Of a stretch of 64,000 nucleotides of DNA, positions 19,825-27,928 are shown piece after piece. Below the pieces are notes generated by a model. It ran no database searches. It was not told the origin of the DNA and saw only the letters and a program-made list of their open reading frames with translations. The translations under genes were made by a program, and so were the position numbers. This stretch comes from Arthrobacter sp. NtRootA1 (GTDB taxonomy: Bacteria; Actinomycetota; Actinomycetes; Actinomycetales; Micrococcaceae), in contig NZ_AP024630.1 in the NCBI RefSeq assembly GCF_019976975.1, positions 682,001 to 746,000 on the forward strand. Direction: 5' to 3'. Position 1 is the first letter of the stretch, and each line of letters begins with the position of its first letter.

Positions 19825-20880
19825 TTACAGGAGTCCTGCCTTGGTCATCAGATCGGTGACCTTTGTGGAGTTCAGCTTGGCCGGGTCAACCGTGGGCGCC
19901 TGCAGGTCCTTGATCGGGACAAGCTTGTCATTGGCGTCCACCTGCGAGGCGATGGCGTACTCGAATGAGGTGCCGGTCTTCAGGACTTCCTGGCCCTTCT
20001 TGCCGGTAATGAACTTCAGGAACGCCTGGGCATCGGCTGCCTTCTTGGACGACTTCAGGACACCGCCGCCGGAGACTGAAAGGAACGCGCCCGGATCCTG
20101 GTTCTTGAAGAAGTACGGCGTGACGTTCTTGGAGTTCTCGCCGGTCTTGGCCTGGTCGCCATAGTAGTAATAGTGGTAGATCAGTGCGGCGTCCACTTCG
20201 CCGGCGTTGACGGCCTTCATTGCCGTGCTGTTGCCCTTGTAGGCTTTGAAGTTTTCCTTCATGCCCTTGAGCCACTCTTCCGTAGCGGCTTCGCCCTTGA
20301 GTTCAAGCAGCGCTGCGACGATCGCCTGGAAGTCGGCTCCCGACGGCGAAGCGGCCCACTTGCCCTTCCACTCCGGGTTCGCCAAGTCCAGCATCGACTT
20401 GGGCAGCTTGTCTTCGCTGATCTTGTTCTTGTCGTAAACCAGGACCGTGGAGCGGGCTGCGATGCCGGTCCACTTGCCCGTGGAAGGCCGGAATTCAGCG
20501 GGGACCTGGTCCAGAGTCGCCTTGTCTACGTCGGCAAACAGTCCGGCATTCTCAACCTGCGCCATCGCGGGTGAGTTCTCGGTGAGGAAAACGTCTGCCG
20601 GGGAGGCAGCACCTTCCTGGACGATCTGGTTGGAGAGTTCGGTATCCGAGCCCTGCCGCATGGTGACCTTGATGCCGGTTTCCTTGGTGAACGCGTCCAC
20701 CCATTCCTTGGTGAGGCTCTCATGCTGTGCGTTGTAAACCGTGATGCCTTCGCCGGAGGCAGCCGCGTCTGAACCTGAAGCGGTGGGAGCAGTGCCAGCG
20801 TTGGAACCACAGGCGGTGAGGCCAAGGGCGGCGGAAGCGAGCAGGGCGATTCCCGCCAGCGCGTTTTTGGAGAGCTTCAT
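19825..20880 (-). CDS. Fe3+-binding lipoprotein of ABC transporter (FbpA-like)
   Basis: A 351-residue class-II ferric-binding protein. The signal peptide ends in lipobox LTAC. The mature protein starts [20 protein letters not shown] and has the tyrosine cluster IYHYYYYGD, matching the paired tyrosines that coordinate Fe3+ in FbpA/HitA. It collects ferric ion, or ferric complexes, at the cell surface and delivers it to the permease. An IdeR/DtxR box lies 94 bases upstream, so iron-dependent repression of the whole operon is likely. Confidence 0.93.
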   Translation of the reverse strand: MKLSKNALAGIALLASAALGLTACGSNAGTAPTASGSDAAASGEGITVYNAQHESLTKEWVDAFTKETGIKVTMRQGSDTELSNQIVQEGAASPADVFLTENSPAMAQVENAGLFADVDKATLDQVPAEFRPSTGKWTGIAARSTVLVYDKNKISEDKLPKSMLDLANPEWKGKWAASPSGADFQAIVAALLELKGEAATEEWLKGMKENFKAYKGNSTAMKAVNAGEVDAALIYHYYYYGDQAKTGENSKNVTPYFFKNQDPGAFLSVSGGGVLKSSKKAADAQAFLKFITGKKGQEVLKTGTSFEYAIASQVDANDKLVPIKDLQAPTVDPAKLNSTKVTDLMTKAGLL

Positions 20881-20973
20881 GAGGGCTTCTTTCTGCGAAC
20901 AAAGAACAGATTGCCAAGTTTGGGCTTGGGTCCGTGTGAGCGGGACGGGTTTGGGGAGCCCGCTGAGAAAAGC

Positions 20974-20992
20974 GTAGGTTAGGCAAACCTAT
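20974..20992. promoter_or_regulatory. IdeR/DtxR-type iron box
   Basis: GTAGGTTAGGCAAACCTAT matches the 19-base DtxR/IdeR operator consensus (TTAGGTTAGGCTAACCTAA) in 16 positions and keeps its dyad symmetry. It lies upstream of the ferric-binding protein gene. IdeR loaded with Fe2+ represses iron-uptake genes from such sites. Confidence 0.88.
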
Positions 20993-21033
20993 GCTTCCAA
21001 AGCTACGAGGGTTTAAGTGATGAGGATCACAAC

Positions 21034-21061
21034 AATTACGGAACTATTGCGTGCCGTAATT
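21034..21061 (-). terminator. Hairpin after the GH76 gene
   Basis: AATTACGG (21034-21041) and CCGTAATT (21054-21061) pair around a 12-base loop, directly after the GH76 stop at 21070. No long T-run follows, so termination is plausible but not certain. A smaller palindrome (GTGATGAGGATCAC) lies at 21017-21030. Confidence 0.5.
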
Positions 21062-21069
21062 ACCGTGGA

Positions 21070-22227
21070 CTAAGTTTCCAGCGTGGCCGCTGCCTCCAGC
21101 GTCATCCACGCCTGGAGTTGGGTGGAGAGCTCGACGGCGGTCCCCGCCGGATACGTTTCACTCGCCGGTCGCAACGGGTTGGGGGAGAAGGTGAGGCCCG
21201 GAGATTTGGGATCACCGCTGGACTCCCTGCGACCATCCCAGAAGGCCTGGGCTGTGCTGAGAACGAGCACTTTAGCGATGTCTCGGGCGGAATCCTGGAG
21301 CCGCTGATCCCTGGCAGCGAGCGCCAGGTACCGGATTAGGATGCCGCTAAAGAGGCCCCCATCCCCGGTTCCATCGCCATGGATTACCTGCGTGCCCGGC
21401 ACCGTTAGCTCCCTCGCAACGGCTTCGATCAGATGGGCGGCGCGTTCCAGGTTCTCCTCTCCGCCCAGTTCCAGGAGTGCCCCAAGGATTGGCCCTTGGT
21501 TGTAGGTGTAGACCGCGTCCTCAAGGACGATCTCCCCATTCCGTATGCGAAGTCCATCAAGATAAAGGCCGCGGCCGGGGTGAAGGAGTTTGCCATTCAG
21601 CCAGTTCACCAGGGCTTGGGCCCGCTCACGGTGATCGGTTCGTGCGTAGTACAGGGCAACCGGGGCTGTCGCGGGCGTGTTCTTGAAGTCCCTCTTGGTA
21701 CTCCAGAATGTTCCGCCGCCCAGGTCATCCGTGGAAGCAGAATCGAATTGGAGCGTTAGCTTCCGGCGAATATAGGCATTCCGGCGGCGTCCGGGCTTTC
21801 GCGTCTCCTCGGCCAGCTTTTCCAATCGGAGGGTGGACAGTGCCAGCCAGGCCATGTCGTCGTAGTAATCGTTGACGAACCTGAAGAAGTTCCGGAGGCG
21901 GATGGTGGTGACCAGCCGGGAAGCGAGCCGTCCCGCGCTCGGGTGGGAGTCGCCGTCGAACCTTCTCTTGGTGGCCAGTTCCCGGCGGCCTGTATCCACC
22001 AGGCAGTCGACGTAGTGCGCCTGCCACCAGTAATGCCATGGACCGAAAAGGCTGCGGATGCCGCGGGAGGGGATGCTGACGGCGCCGATGTGGGTGCCTG
22101 GGAGGAAAAGCAGCCGTCGGCCGAAGAGTCGCGTGACGGAACGGGCGGCCTCGTCTGCGCGAATCGCCCACACTGCTGCCTCCGTTGTGGGTGGTTGCTG
22201 GCCGGCGGGGTTGCTTTCGGTGGGCAT
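21070..22227 (-). CDS. GH76-family glycoside hydrolase-like protein without signal peptide
   Basis: A 385-residue alpha-helical barrel protein. NDYYDDMAWLALSTLRL contains the paired Asp of the GH76 endo-alpha-1,6-mannanase active site, and LEDAVYTYNQGPILGALLEL is another family block. GH76 enzymes cut alpha-1,6-mannan, as in lipomannan or fungal wall. Secreted members carry a signal peptide, but this one begins with a hydrophilic segment (MPTESNPAGQQPPTTEAAVW), so it appears cytoplasmic. It could act on a glycan or lipid-linked precursor inside the cell. Divergent from the SDR gene. Confidence 0.8.
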   Translation of the reverse strand: MPTESNPAGQQPPTTEAAVWAIRADEAARSVTRLFGRRLLFLPGTHIGAVSIPSRGIRSLFGPWHYWWQAHYVDCLVDTGRRELATKRRFDGDSHPSAGRLASRLVTTIRLRNFFRFVNDYYDDMAWLALSTLRLEKLAEETRKPGRRRNAYIRRKLTLQFDSASTDDLGGGTFWSTKRDFKNTPATAPVALYYARTDHRERAQALVNWLNGKLLHPGRGLYLDGLRIRNGEIVLEDAVYTYNQGPILGALLELGGEENLERAAHLIEAVARELTVPGTQVIHGDGTGDGGLFSGILIRYLALAARDQRLQDSARDIAKVLVLSTAQAFWDGRRESSGDPKSPGLTFSPNPLRPASETYPAGTAVELSTQLQAWMTLEAAATLET

Positions 22228-22318
22228 TGAACCAGCCTATCGGGCGGTCCGAGGTGCGCTGGATCACAATTCCAGTTAACATGCATTAACGGATTTGAGT
22301 CTGCATCAAGGAGGATGG

Positions 22319-23143
22319 ATGGACATCAAGGGCACGGTGGCGCTGGTAACCGGCGGGGCATCAGGCTTGGGCGCGGCAACCGCCAAACGCTTGTTCGACG
22401 GCGGGGCGTCGGTGGTGCTGGTGGACCTGCCAAATTCTGCCGGTGAGGATTACGCGGCGGAGTTGAACGGTGCTGGTTCTGCCAACGCGACTGGTTCTAC
22501 GCGCGGAGGCTCGGATCCCAAGGCCGTCTTTGCCCCCGCAGACGTAACCAACGAAGCCCAGGTGCAGGCCGCCGTCGATGCCGCGGCTTCACTGGGAACC
22601 CTGCGAATAGTTGTTAACTGCGCCGGCATCGCGACGCCCGGCAAGGTCCTGGGCCGCGACGGCGTTCTGCCCCTTGAAGCCTTCAACAAGGTCATTCAGA
22701 TCAACCTCGTCGGAACCTTCAACGTCATCCGCCTGGCAGCAGCAGCAATGGTGGAAAGCGAGCCGGTTTCCACGGAACTGGGCGGACCGGAGCGCGGAGT
22801 CATCATCAACACGGCCTCCGTAGCGGCTTTCGAAGGGCAGATCGGCCAGCCCGCCTATGCCGCATCCAAAGGTGCTGTCGCGGCGATGACACTGCCTCTT
22901 GCCCGCGAGTTCGCCCGCTCCCTTATCCGCGTTGCCACCATTGCGCCCGGGATCTTTGAAACCCCCATGATGGCTGGGTTGCCGCCAGCTGCCCAGGAAT
23001 CCCTTGGCCAGCAGGTTCCCCACCCCGCCCGGCTAGGGCGCGCCGCCGAATACGCCAATCTAGCGGCACACATCGTCGAAAATGCCATGCTGAACGGCGA
23101 GACAATCAGGCTGGACGGCGCCATCCGTATGGGCCTGAAATGA
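22319..23143 (+). CDS. Short-chain dehydrogenase (3-hydroxyacyl-CoA dehydrogenase, HSD10-like)
   Basis: A classical SDR of 274 residues. The cofactor site is [16 protein letters not shown] followed by VVLVDLP, where the Asp indicates NAD+. The motif NCAG follows, and the active site is Ser in [12 protein letters not shown] with YAASKGAV (YxxxK). Similarity to type II 3-hydroxyacyl-CoA dehydrogenase and the following acyl-CoA dehydrogenase suggest fatty-acid or branched-chain acyl-CoA oxidation. The ATG at 22319 has a strong AAGGAGG site. Its stop overlaps the next gene by four bases. Confidence 0.9.
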   Translation: MDIKGTVALVTGGASGLGAATAKRLFDGGASVVLVDLPNSAGEDYAAELNGAGSANATGSTRGGSDPKAVFAPADVTNEAQVQAAVDAAASLGTLRIVVNCAGIATPGKVLGRDGVLPLEAFNKVIQINLVGTFNVIRLAAAAMVESEPVSTELGGPERGVIINTASVAAFEGQIGQPAYAASKGAVAAMTLPLAREFARSLIRVATIAPGIFETPMMAGLPPAAQESLGQQVPHPARLGRAAEYANLAAHIVENAMLNGETIRLDGAIRMGLK

Positions 23144-24414
23144 TGGGCGACTACAGCGGCGGGCCAGTACCCGCCGGCATGGTGGGTAAGGTGCCGGCCT
23201 CAGCGGCCGACCTCCCCACGGCCGACTTCTTCGACTTCGAGTCTCTCCTCAGCGTCCAGGAACAGCGGAAACTCAACGAACTCCGCTCCTTCCTTGCCTC
23301 CGAGATCGCCCCCTACGCAGGGCAGTGGTGGGACAAAGCCGAGTTCCCCGAACACATCCTGCCCAAGCTCGCGGCCCTTCGCCTCAGTGCCCCGGCCCAG
23401 CGCGGTTACACACACCTGTTCGCCGGGCTGGTCATTGCCGAGATGACCCGCGTAGACACCTCCATCGCGACGTTCTTCATGGTCCACCACGATCTCTTCG
23501 TTGAGTCGCTCTACGACTTTGGCAGCGACGCCCAGCAGGACAAATACCTCGACGACGCCTCAAACCTCCGTACCACAGGGGCCTTCGCGCTCACCGAACC
23601 AGAGCATGGGTCCGATGTCGCCGGCGGTATGCAGACAACAGCCCGGCGTGTGGAAAGAGCAGCCTCCGACGGCGGTGACTACTGGGTGATTAACGGCGCT
23701 AAACGCTGGATCGGCAATGGGACGTTCTGCGACTACATGCTGGTGTGGGCCAAAGACGAAAGCGACGGCGCTGTGCGGGCATTCATCGTGGACGCCTCGT
23801 TGCCGGGCATCATTCGGAGCCGGATCGAGAACAAGATTGCCCTGCGGACAGTGCAGAACGCCGACATCCTCTTCGAAGACGTGCACGTTGCAGAATCAGA
23901 CCGTTTCGGCGGAATCAGCAGTTTTGCCGATACCAACCATCTGCTGCGCGGCTCGCGGATCATGGTTGCCTGGCAGGCGGTAGGCCAACAGCTGGCAGCC
24001 TTCGACGTCGCGCGCCAGTATGCGGTGGAACGACTGCAGTTCGGTAAACCCCTTGCCAGGTTCCAGTTGATCCAGCAGCATCTGGTGGACATGCTCGGCA
24101 ACGCCGTGGCCAGCATGGGGATGATGGTGCGGATCGCCCAACTCCAAGAGGGCATTTCCCGCGACGCGCAAGGTGCCCTGCACGGCGGTGCCGATATGGC
24201 ACAAGTGGCTCTCGCAAAGGCCTACTGCAGTGCACGGATGCGTGAAAGCGTGGCCTTGGGCCGTTCCATCCTGGGCGGAAACGGCATCGTCACCGACTAC
24301 AAAATCGCCAAGATTTTTGCCGACGCCGAGGCCATCTTCACGTACGAGGGCTCCTACGAGATCAACTCATTGATCGTGGGCCGGGCAGTAACGGGGGTCT
24401 CTGCCATCGTATAG
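23140..24414 (+). CDS. Acyl-CoA dehydrogenase
   Basis: A 424-residue flavoprotein. [15 protein letters not shown] and [10 protein letters not shown] are FAD/substrate motifs. [18 protein letters not shown] and the C-terminal [20 protein letters not shown], where the Glu of YEG is the catalytic base, are also present. The arrangement resembles glutaryl-CoA dehydrogenases and their relatives. It oxidises an acyl-CoA to the enoyl-CoA and passes electrons to ETF. ATG overlap with the SDR gene (23140-23143) implies translational coupling. Confidence 0.92.
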   Translation: MMGDYSGGPVPAGMVGKVPASAADLPTADFFDFESLLSVQEQRKLNELRSFLASEIAPYAGQWWDKAEFPEHILPKLAALRLSAPAQRGYTHLFAGLVIAEMTRVDTSIATFFMVHHDLFVESLYDFGSDAQQDKYLDDASNLRTTGAFALTEPEHGSDVAGGMQTTARRVERAASDGGDYWVINGAKRWIGNGTFCDYMLVWAKDESDGAVRAFIVDASLPGIIRSRIENKIALRTVQNADILFEDVHVAESDRFGGISSFADTNHLLRGSRIMVAWQAVGQQLAAFDVARQYAVERLQFGKPLARFQLIQQHLVDMLGNAVASMGMMVRIAQLQEGISRDAQGALHGGADMAQVALAKAYCSARMRESVALGRSILGGNGIVTDYKIAKIFADAEAIFTYEGSYEINSLIVGRAVTGVSAIV

Positions 24415-24423
24415 TCAGGCGCT

Positions 24424-25251
24424 TTACTCCTGAGGGATCTTTTCGCCAGCCTCAACGCGGACATCAATGGAATTTCCGCGGACCGGCATCGGGCAGGTGC
24501 CATAAGGGGTAAAAGCGCTCGGGTAGTTGATGGCGCGGTTGAAATCGATCACCACGGATCCGTCCGGGCGTGGGCGGGGGATAAAAACCTTCCTCCACTC
24601 ATCCGTGGTGTCGCCGTTGGTCTCATCATGGAAGGTCACGTTCAAGGCGCCGAGCTTCTCTTCCTCAGCATGGAGGCGGACTTCATGGGCAACGCCAGGA
24701 ACCCGGAACACCACCTCCCCGACCGAACGATGAACGCCGTCCACCAAAGGGTTGGCCGTTCCGATAGGTACATCCACGGGCTGGTCATAGGGTTCGAACC
24801 GACCCTGAATCACCCAGTCCGGGTTGTAATCGTAGGTGGGAACCCCATCGAAGTCCGTAAAAACGGGCGAGCCCGCGTCCCTGGTCCGGATGGCATACTT
24901 GTCCGCCCGCATCGCAAGCTCCACCACCACCTGCTTCCCGTCGGCACCGCCGTACTGCACCCACATGAGGGACTCTTCATCCTGCAAGGTCGCCGTCACT
25001 GTGCCATCAACGCTCTCGCCGGTCTCAACGAGGGTCAGGCCGTCCGCAGTGGTGGCCGTGAGGGTTGCAGTCGTGCCATCCGTTGACCACAGTCCCGGGG
25101 CAAACTCGACATCTGCCGGCTCCGACTCGAGCCACTGAAACGACGTCAGCGTCAGCCAGCCGTGATCCGAGGCCAGTGCTGCATTCCGTGACGCACGGAA
25201 CCGCTCCCAACGGGCAAGCTGGGCGTCTGTTGCAGTGGTGGGCGAGCTCAT
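24424..25251 (-). CDS. DUF1684-family protein
   Basis: The protein has 275 residues without a signal peptide. ASDHGWLTLTSFQWLESE, FDGVPTYDYNPDWVIQGRFE and IDFNRAINYPSAFTPYGTCP are the conserved blocks of DUF1684. The C-terminal region with NYPSAFTPYGTCPMP is typical. No biochemical function is known. It converges with the acyl-CoA dehydrogenase gene, ten bases from its stop. Confidence 0.85.
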   Translation of the reverse strand: MSSPTTATDAQLARWERFRASRNAALASDHGWLTLTSFQWLESEPADVEFAPGLWSTDGTTATLTATTADGLTLVETGESVDGTVTATLQDEESLMWVQYGGADGKQVVVELAMRADKYAIRTRDAGSPVFTDFDGVPTYDYNPDWVIQGRFEPYDQPVDVPIGTANPLVDGVHRSVGEVVFRVPGVAHEVRLHAEEEKLGALNVTFHDETNGDTTDEWRKVFIPRPRPDGSVVIDFNRAINYPSAFTPYGTCPMPVRGNSIDVRVEAGEKIPQE

Positions 25252-25366
25252 GGTTCTCCTCGGCAGGTGTGAGCCGCGGTTGGCGGCTTTGCAATCTCCT
25301 CAACTATGCGCCGCACCGGTGCATTCCCGGAAGCGTGCAACCCCGAGCGTGCTTCCGGAGGAGTAC

Positions 25367-25403
25367 AACGATGGGCCGCGCATCGTGTGCACGGCCCATC
25401 GTT
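25367..25403 (-). terminator. Hairpin downstream of the LAxTG surface protein gene
   Basis: AACGATGGGCCG (25367-25378) and CGGCCCATCGTT (25392-25403) are exact 12-base complements around a 13-base loop, about 107 bases beyond the surface protein stop. An adjacent weaker inverted repeat (CCGGAAGC / GCTTCCGG) lies at 25328-25359. The rest of the 25252-25510 gap holds no gene that I can support. Confidence 0.5.
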
Positions 25404-25510
25404 CGCTTGGAGCGCCATTCGCGGTGGAGCCTGTGAGTCCTCGCGGTCTTGTCTTGCATTCTTGCGTGGCTATTGGGATGTCGGTGCCATCGGACTCGGC
25501 CTTTTGCTAT

Positions 25511-26932
25511 TTAGTGCTGACGACGAGCCGACCGCCGGACACCCAGGAAACCCAGCAACGATCCCAACGCCAAAAGTGCAGCGGCTGCGAAGACGAACAC
25601 CGGGCTTTGAGCTCCCGTGGTAGCAAGCCGCTCTGGTTTCGGAACCTCTGCGGGCTGAGTCGGCTCGTCCGTGGCTACAAGTACCGGGCTTGTGGTGCTG
25701 GGGCTAGGGCTAGGCGTTGCGGTGCTTTCGCTAGGGCTAGGCGTGGGTGTTGCGGTGCTTTCGCTAGGGCTGGGTGTGGGTGTTGGTGTTGCTGTGCTGG
25801 TGCTCGGGCTGGGTGTGGGTGTGGGTGTTGCTGTGCTGGTGCTCGGGCTGGGTGTGGGTGTGGGTGTTGCTGTGCTGGTGCTCGGGCTGGGTGTGGGTGT
25901 GGGTGTTGCTGTGGGTGTTCCGGTGCTTGGGCTCGGCGTCGGTGTGGGTGTTGCCGTGGGGCTTGCCGTTCCTTCGCCTGTTCCGTCAGCACGGGTTCGC
26001 CGCGTTTCGGCACCGACAGGGGTTTCTTCACCCGCAATATTTACGGTTCCGCTGTTGGTGTAGACGTCCAGCTTCCTGTCCGTCACTTTGGTGACGACGA
26101 AGAGCTCTACCCGTTCACCCCTGGGCAGGCCCGTCCACCGCACAGTTGCTTCTTGGGGAGTGCACTCGACATTTGCGGGGTATAGCTCGTTGTCCATTGG
26201 CTCGGTGATGTTTCCGGAGCTGTTGACAACCCTGCCGACGCGCGGAGTGATGTGGTCGCAATCGATTTCCATGCCAGCGGCGGGCGTGTCCGTCACAACG
26301 ACGTCGTTTGATTCTGAGGGCATTGGAGGCATGTAAAAGATGGATTCAAGTTCAGTTTGCGGAGCGTCGGCCCACCACATGGACTTGCCCGCCGAAGTAG
26401 GGGCAGCGGGATGGCAGTCCTGGGTGCATGGACCGTCGACATGGACAGGCACGCGTACCACTGTGGACCCCACGGTGAAGTTCACTTCCGTCGTTTCGCC
26501 GGTGCCCGGCTGCACAGCATATTGCGTGCTGAAATTACACGTCCCACCCACGTTGTTGGGATGGTCCGCCACGAAGTCGGTCAAGGTGAAGACCACTTGT
26601 CCGGCATCGTTGGCTGCCGCTTTGGCGACCGTTACGCCGTCGGCGTTGTCTAGATCAAATGACGCGGCACCAAACCAGCGAAGTTCCGGCGGCAGCTGCA
26701 GGTTGAAGGTATCGCCGGGCTGCGAGTTGTCAGGAACGGACCACTGACAGGTCAGGTCTACTTGGTCCCATTGGTTCGTGACCACTGAATCCGTGCTGAT
26801 GGTGACCGCCGCGCCCGGGATCACGGCAGCATTCGCTGGCCCTGCCGACCAGGCGAGTCCGAAGGCTGTCACCACAACAGCCAGTAGTGCGGCCACCAGG
26901 GAGGCGGACTTTAGATGGAGCTGATTCTTCAT
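25511..26932 (-). CDS. Secreted surface protein with TP-rich repeats and LAxTG sortase signal
   Basis: A 473-residue protein. A signal peptide (LVAALLAVVVTAFGLAWSAG, ending near PANA) is followed by an adhesin-like beta domain (about 40-300; SDSVVTNQWDQVDLTCQWSV begins TISTDSV). A TPTPTPSPSTSTA repeat region (about 330-420) spans it from the wall. The C-terminus is LATTG, a hydrophobic helix and RRSARRQH. LAxTG is the signal of class E sortases in high-GC Gram-positives. No sortase is in the window. The ATG at 26932 starts the signal peptide. Its beta domain resembles those in surface adhesins; ligand unknown. It neighbours an ECF sigma factor that may control it. Confidence 0.85.
   Translation of the reverse strand: MKNQLHLKSASLVAALLAVVVTAFGLAWSAGPANAAVIPGAAVTISTDSVVTNQWDQVDLTCQWSVPDNSQPGDTFNLQLPPELRWFGAASFDLDNADGVTVAKAAANDAGQVVFTLTDFVADHPNNVGGTCNFSTQYAVQPGTGETTEVNFTVGSTVVRVPVHVDGPCTQDCHPAAPTSAGKSMWWADAPQTELESIFYMPPMPSESNDVVVTDTPAAGMEIDCDHITPRVGRVVNSSGNITEPMDNELYPANVECTPQEATVRWTGLPRGERVELFVVTKVTDRKLDVYTNSGTVNIAGEETPVGAETRRTRADGTGEGTASPTATPTPTPSPSTGTPTATPTPTPSPSTSTATPTPTPSPSTSTATPTPTPSPSTSTATPTPTPSPSESTATPTPSPSESTATPSPSPSTTSPVLVATDEPTQPAEVPKPERLATTGAQSPVFVFAAAALLALGSLLGFLGVRRSARRQH
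25750..25975 (-). repeat. Coding minisatellite in the surface protein (39-base unit)
   Basis: About five near-identical in-frame units encode TPTPTPSPSTSTA-type repeats, each 13 residues (39 bases). Adjacent units at 25790-25910 are almost base-identical, so copy number probably varies by slippage and alters the length of the wall-spanning stalk. Confidence 0.8.
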
Positions 26933-27023
26933 GTGTTGGATGGTCCTTCGAATGCGGAAGCGTGTCTCGTCGCATGGTGAGTGGCGGCTCGACGCTGTTC
27001 GTGACGGCACCAACAGGCTTCAC

Positions 27024-27719
27024 TCACATTGCTTCGGGAATGTAATCCTGAGGCGCTGGTTCTGAAGGGGCATTTGCCAACGGGAAGAACTGCATGCGCG
27101 CGGGCCGGAGAGCTCCTTCACCCAGGCTTTCCATGGCAGTCCTGCACTCCATGAGCTGCCCAAGATTGCCTGCTGAGAGGGGTAACAGCACGTGGACAGC
27201 GGAGTTCTTGTACATGGCCGTAGCACCTGTCCCGTGCAGCTTCCGTTGAACAGTTTCGCCGAGCCGCGCCAGAAGGGTCCAGCGATGGCCGCGGCTCTCA
27301 AGGGGTTGGGGCAGTGACAGGATCGCAAGAGCGTACGGGTGGGAACATGCCGTTCCAAAAATGGAGAGTTCGTGGATACGCCGCTGGAAATGGGCTTGCG
27401 TGGCCAGCCCCGTCTGAACGTCCGTGCACGAAATCGGCGGTGCGGATTCGGCGGCCTCTGCCCATCCTTCAGCCAGGGATTGGAGGGCCTCGATGTCCAT
27501 GTTCCGGTCTGCTGCAAGGAAGAGGGCGCGGAAGTCCGTCATGGTTTCACTGATTCCAACGCCGTTCCGGGCTCGCGCCGCGCCCAAGGACCGTGCTGTA
27601 GGAGGTGGAACACTGGCCCGGGTGGCCAGCGACGTCACCACCGTCCGGACCTCGGGCAGGAACCAGTCTGCAGGGAACCGCCAACCATGCTGATAGCTGG
27701 TGGTCTGCCATCTGCGCAT
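27024..27719 (-). CDS. Degenerate GGDEF-like domain protein
   Basis: A 231-residue protein (250 if the ATG at 27776 is used). Residues CTDVQTGLATQAHFQRRIHE, PYALAILSLPQPLESRGHRW and MYKNSAVHVLLPLS align with the usual order of a diguanylate cyclase domain (DxLTGLxNRxxF; alxxxDxDxFK; vaRlGGDEFavll). At the GGDEF position it reads KNSAV, and the metal-binding Asp is gone, so it cannot be a cyclase. It may be a nucleotide sensor or protein-interaction module. The N-terminal MRRWQTTSYQHGWRFPADWF is unrecognised. Divergent from the sigma factor. Confidence 0.6.
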   Translation of the reverse strand: MRRWQTTSYQHGWRFPADWFLPEVRTVVTSLATRASVPPPTARSLGAARARNGVGISETMTDFRALFLAADRNMDIEALQSLAEGWAEAAESAPPISCTDVQTGLATQAHFQRRIHELSIFGTACSHPYALAILSLPQPLESRGHRWTLLARLGETVQRKLHGTGATAMYKNSAVHVLLPLSAGNLGQLMECRTAMESLGEGALRPARMQFFPLANAPSEPAPQDYIPEAM

Positions 27720-27803
27720 CAACAGGTGTCGGGAAAATGTGCATTCAGCGAATGATTTTGTCCGGAACGATGTCATATCCGAATAGTGCGTCCGAATAAG
27801 GAT

Positions 27804-27909
27804 TCATGACGAAAAGCGGTATAAGGATCTCTTTGGTAAAGAGTCTATACAAATTCGCGTCATGACCTGAGCTTGGTGCCCACTGCGTACATATGGGCAC
27901 GATTTTTTA
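27804..27909 (+). promoter_or_regulatory. Structured leader ending in an intrinsic-terminator-like hairpin
   Basis: Nested pairings can be drawn: TCATGACG (27804-27811) with CGTCATGA (27858-27865), GTATA (27819) with TATAC (27846) and CTCTTT (27829) with AAAGAG (27838). They are followed by GTGCCCA (27876) with TGGGCAC (27894), then GATTTTTT. An upper multi-helix element followed by a terminator just before the sigma factor start at 27929 is riboswitch- or attenuator-like. It matches no aptamer I recognise, including c-di-GMP classes. The palindromes could alternatively be protein sites. Confidence 0.5.
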
Positions 27910-27928
27910 CGTTGTGGGGGTGCCTTAA

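Noticed and set aside
25671-26094. Plus-strand Val/Gly- and Trp/Leu-rich frames opposite the surface protein
   Set aside because: They are antisense readings of the TP-rich minisatellite and have no independent support.
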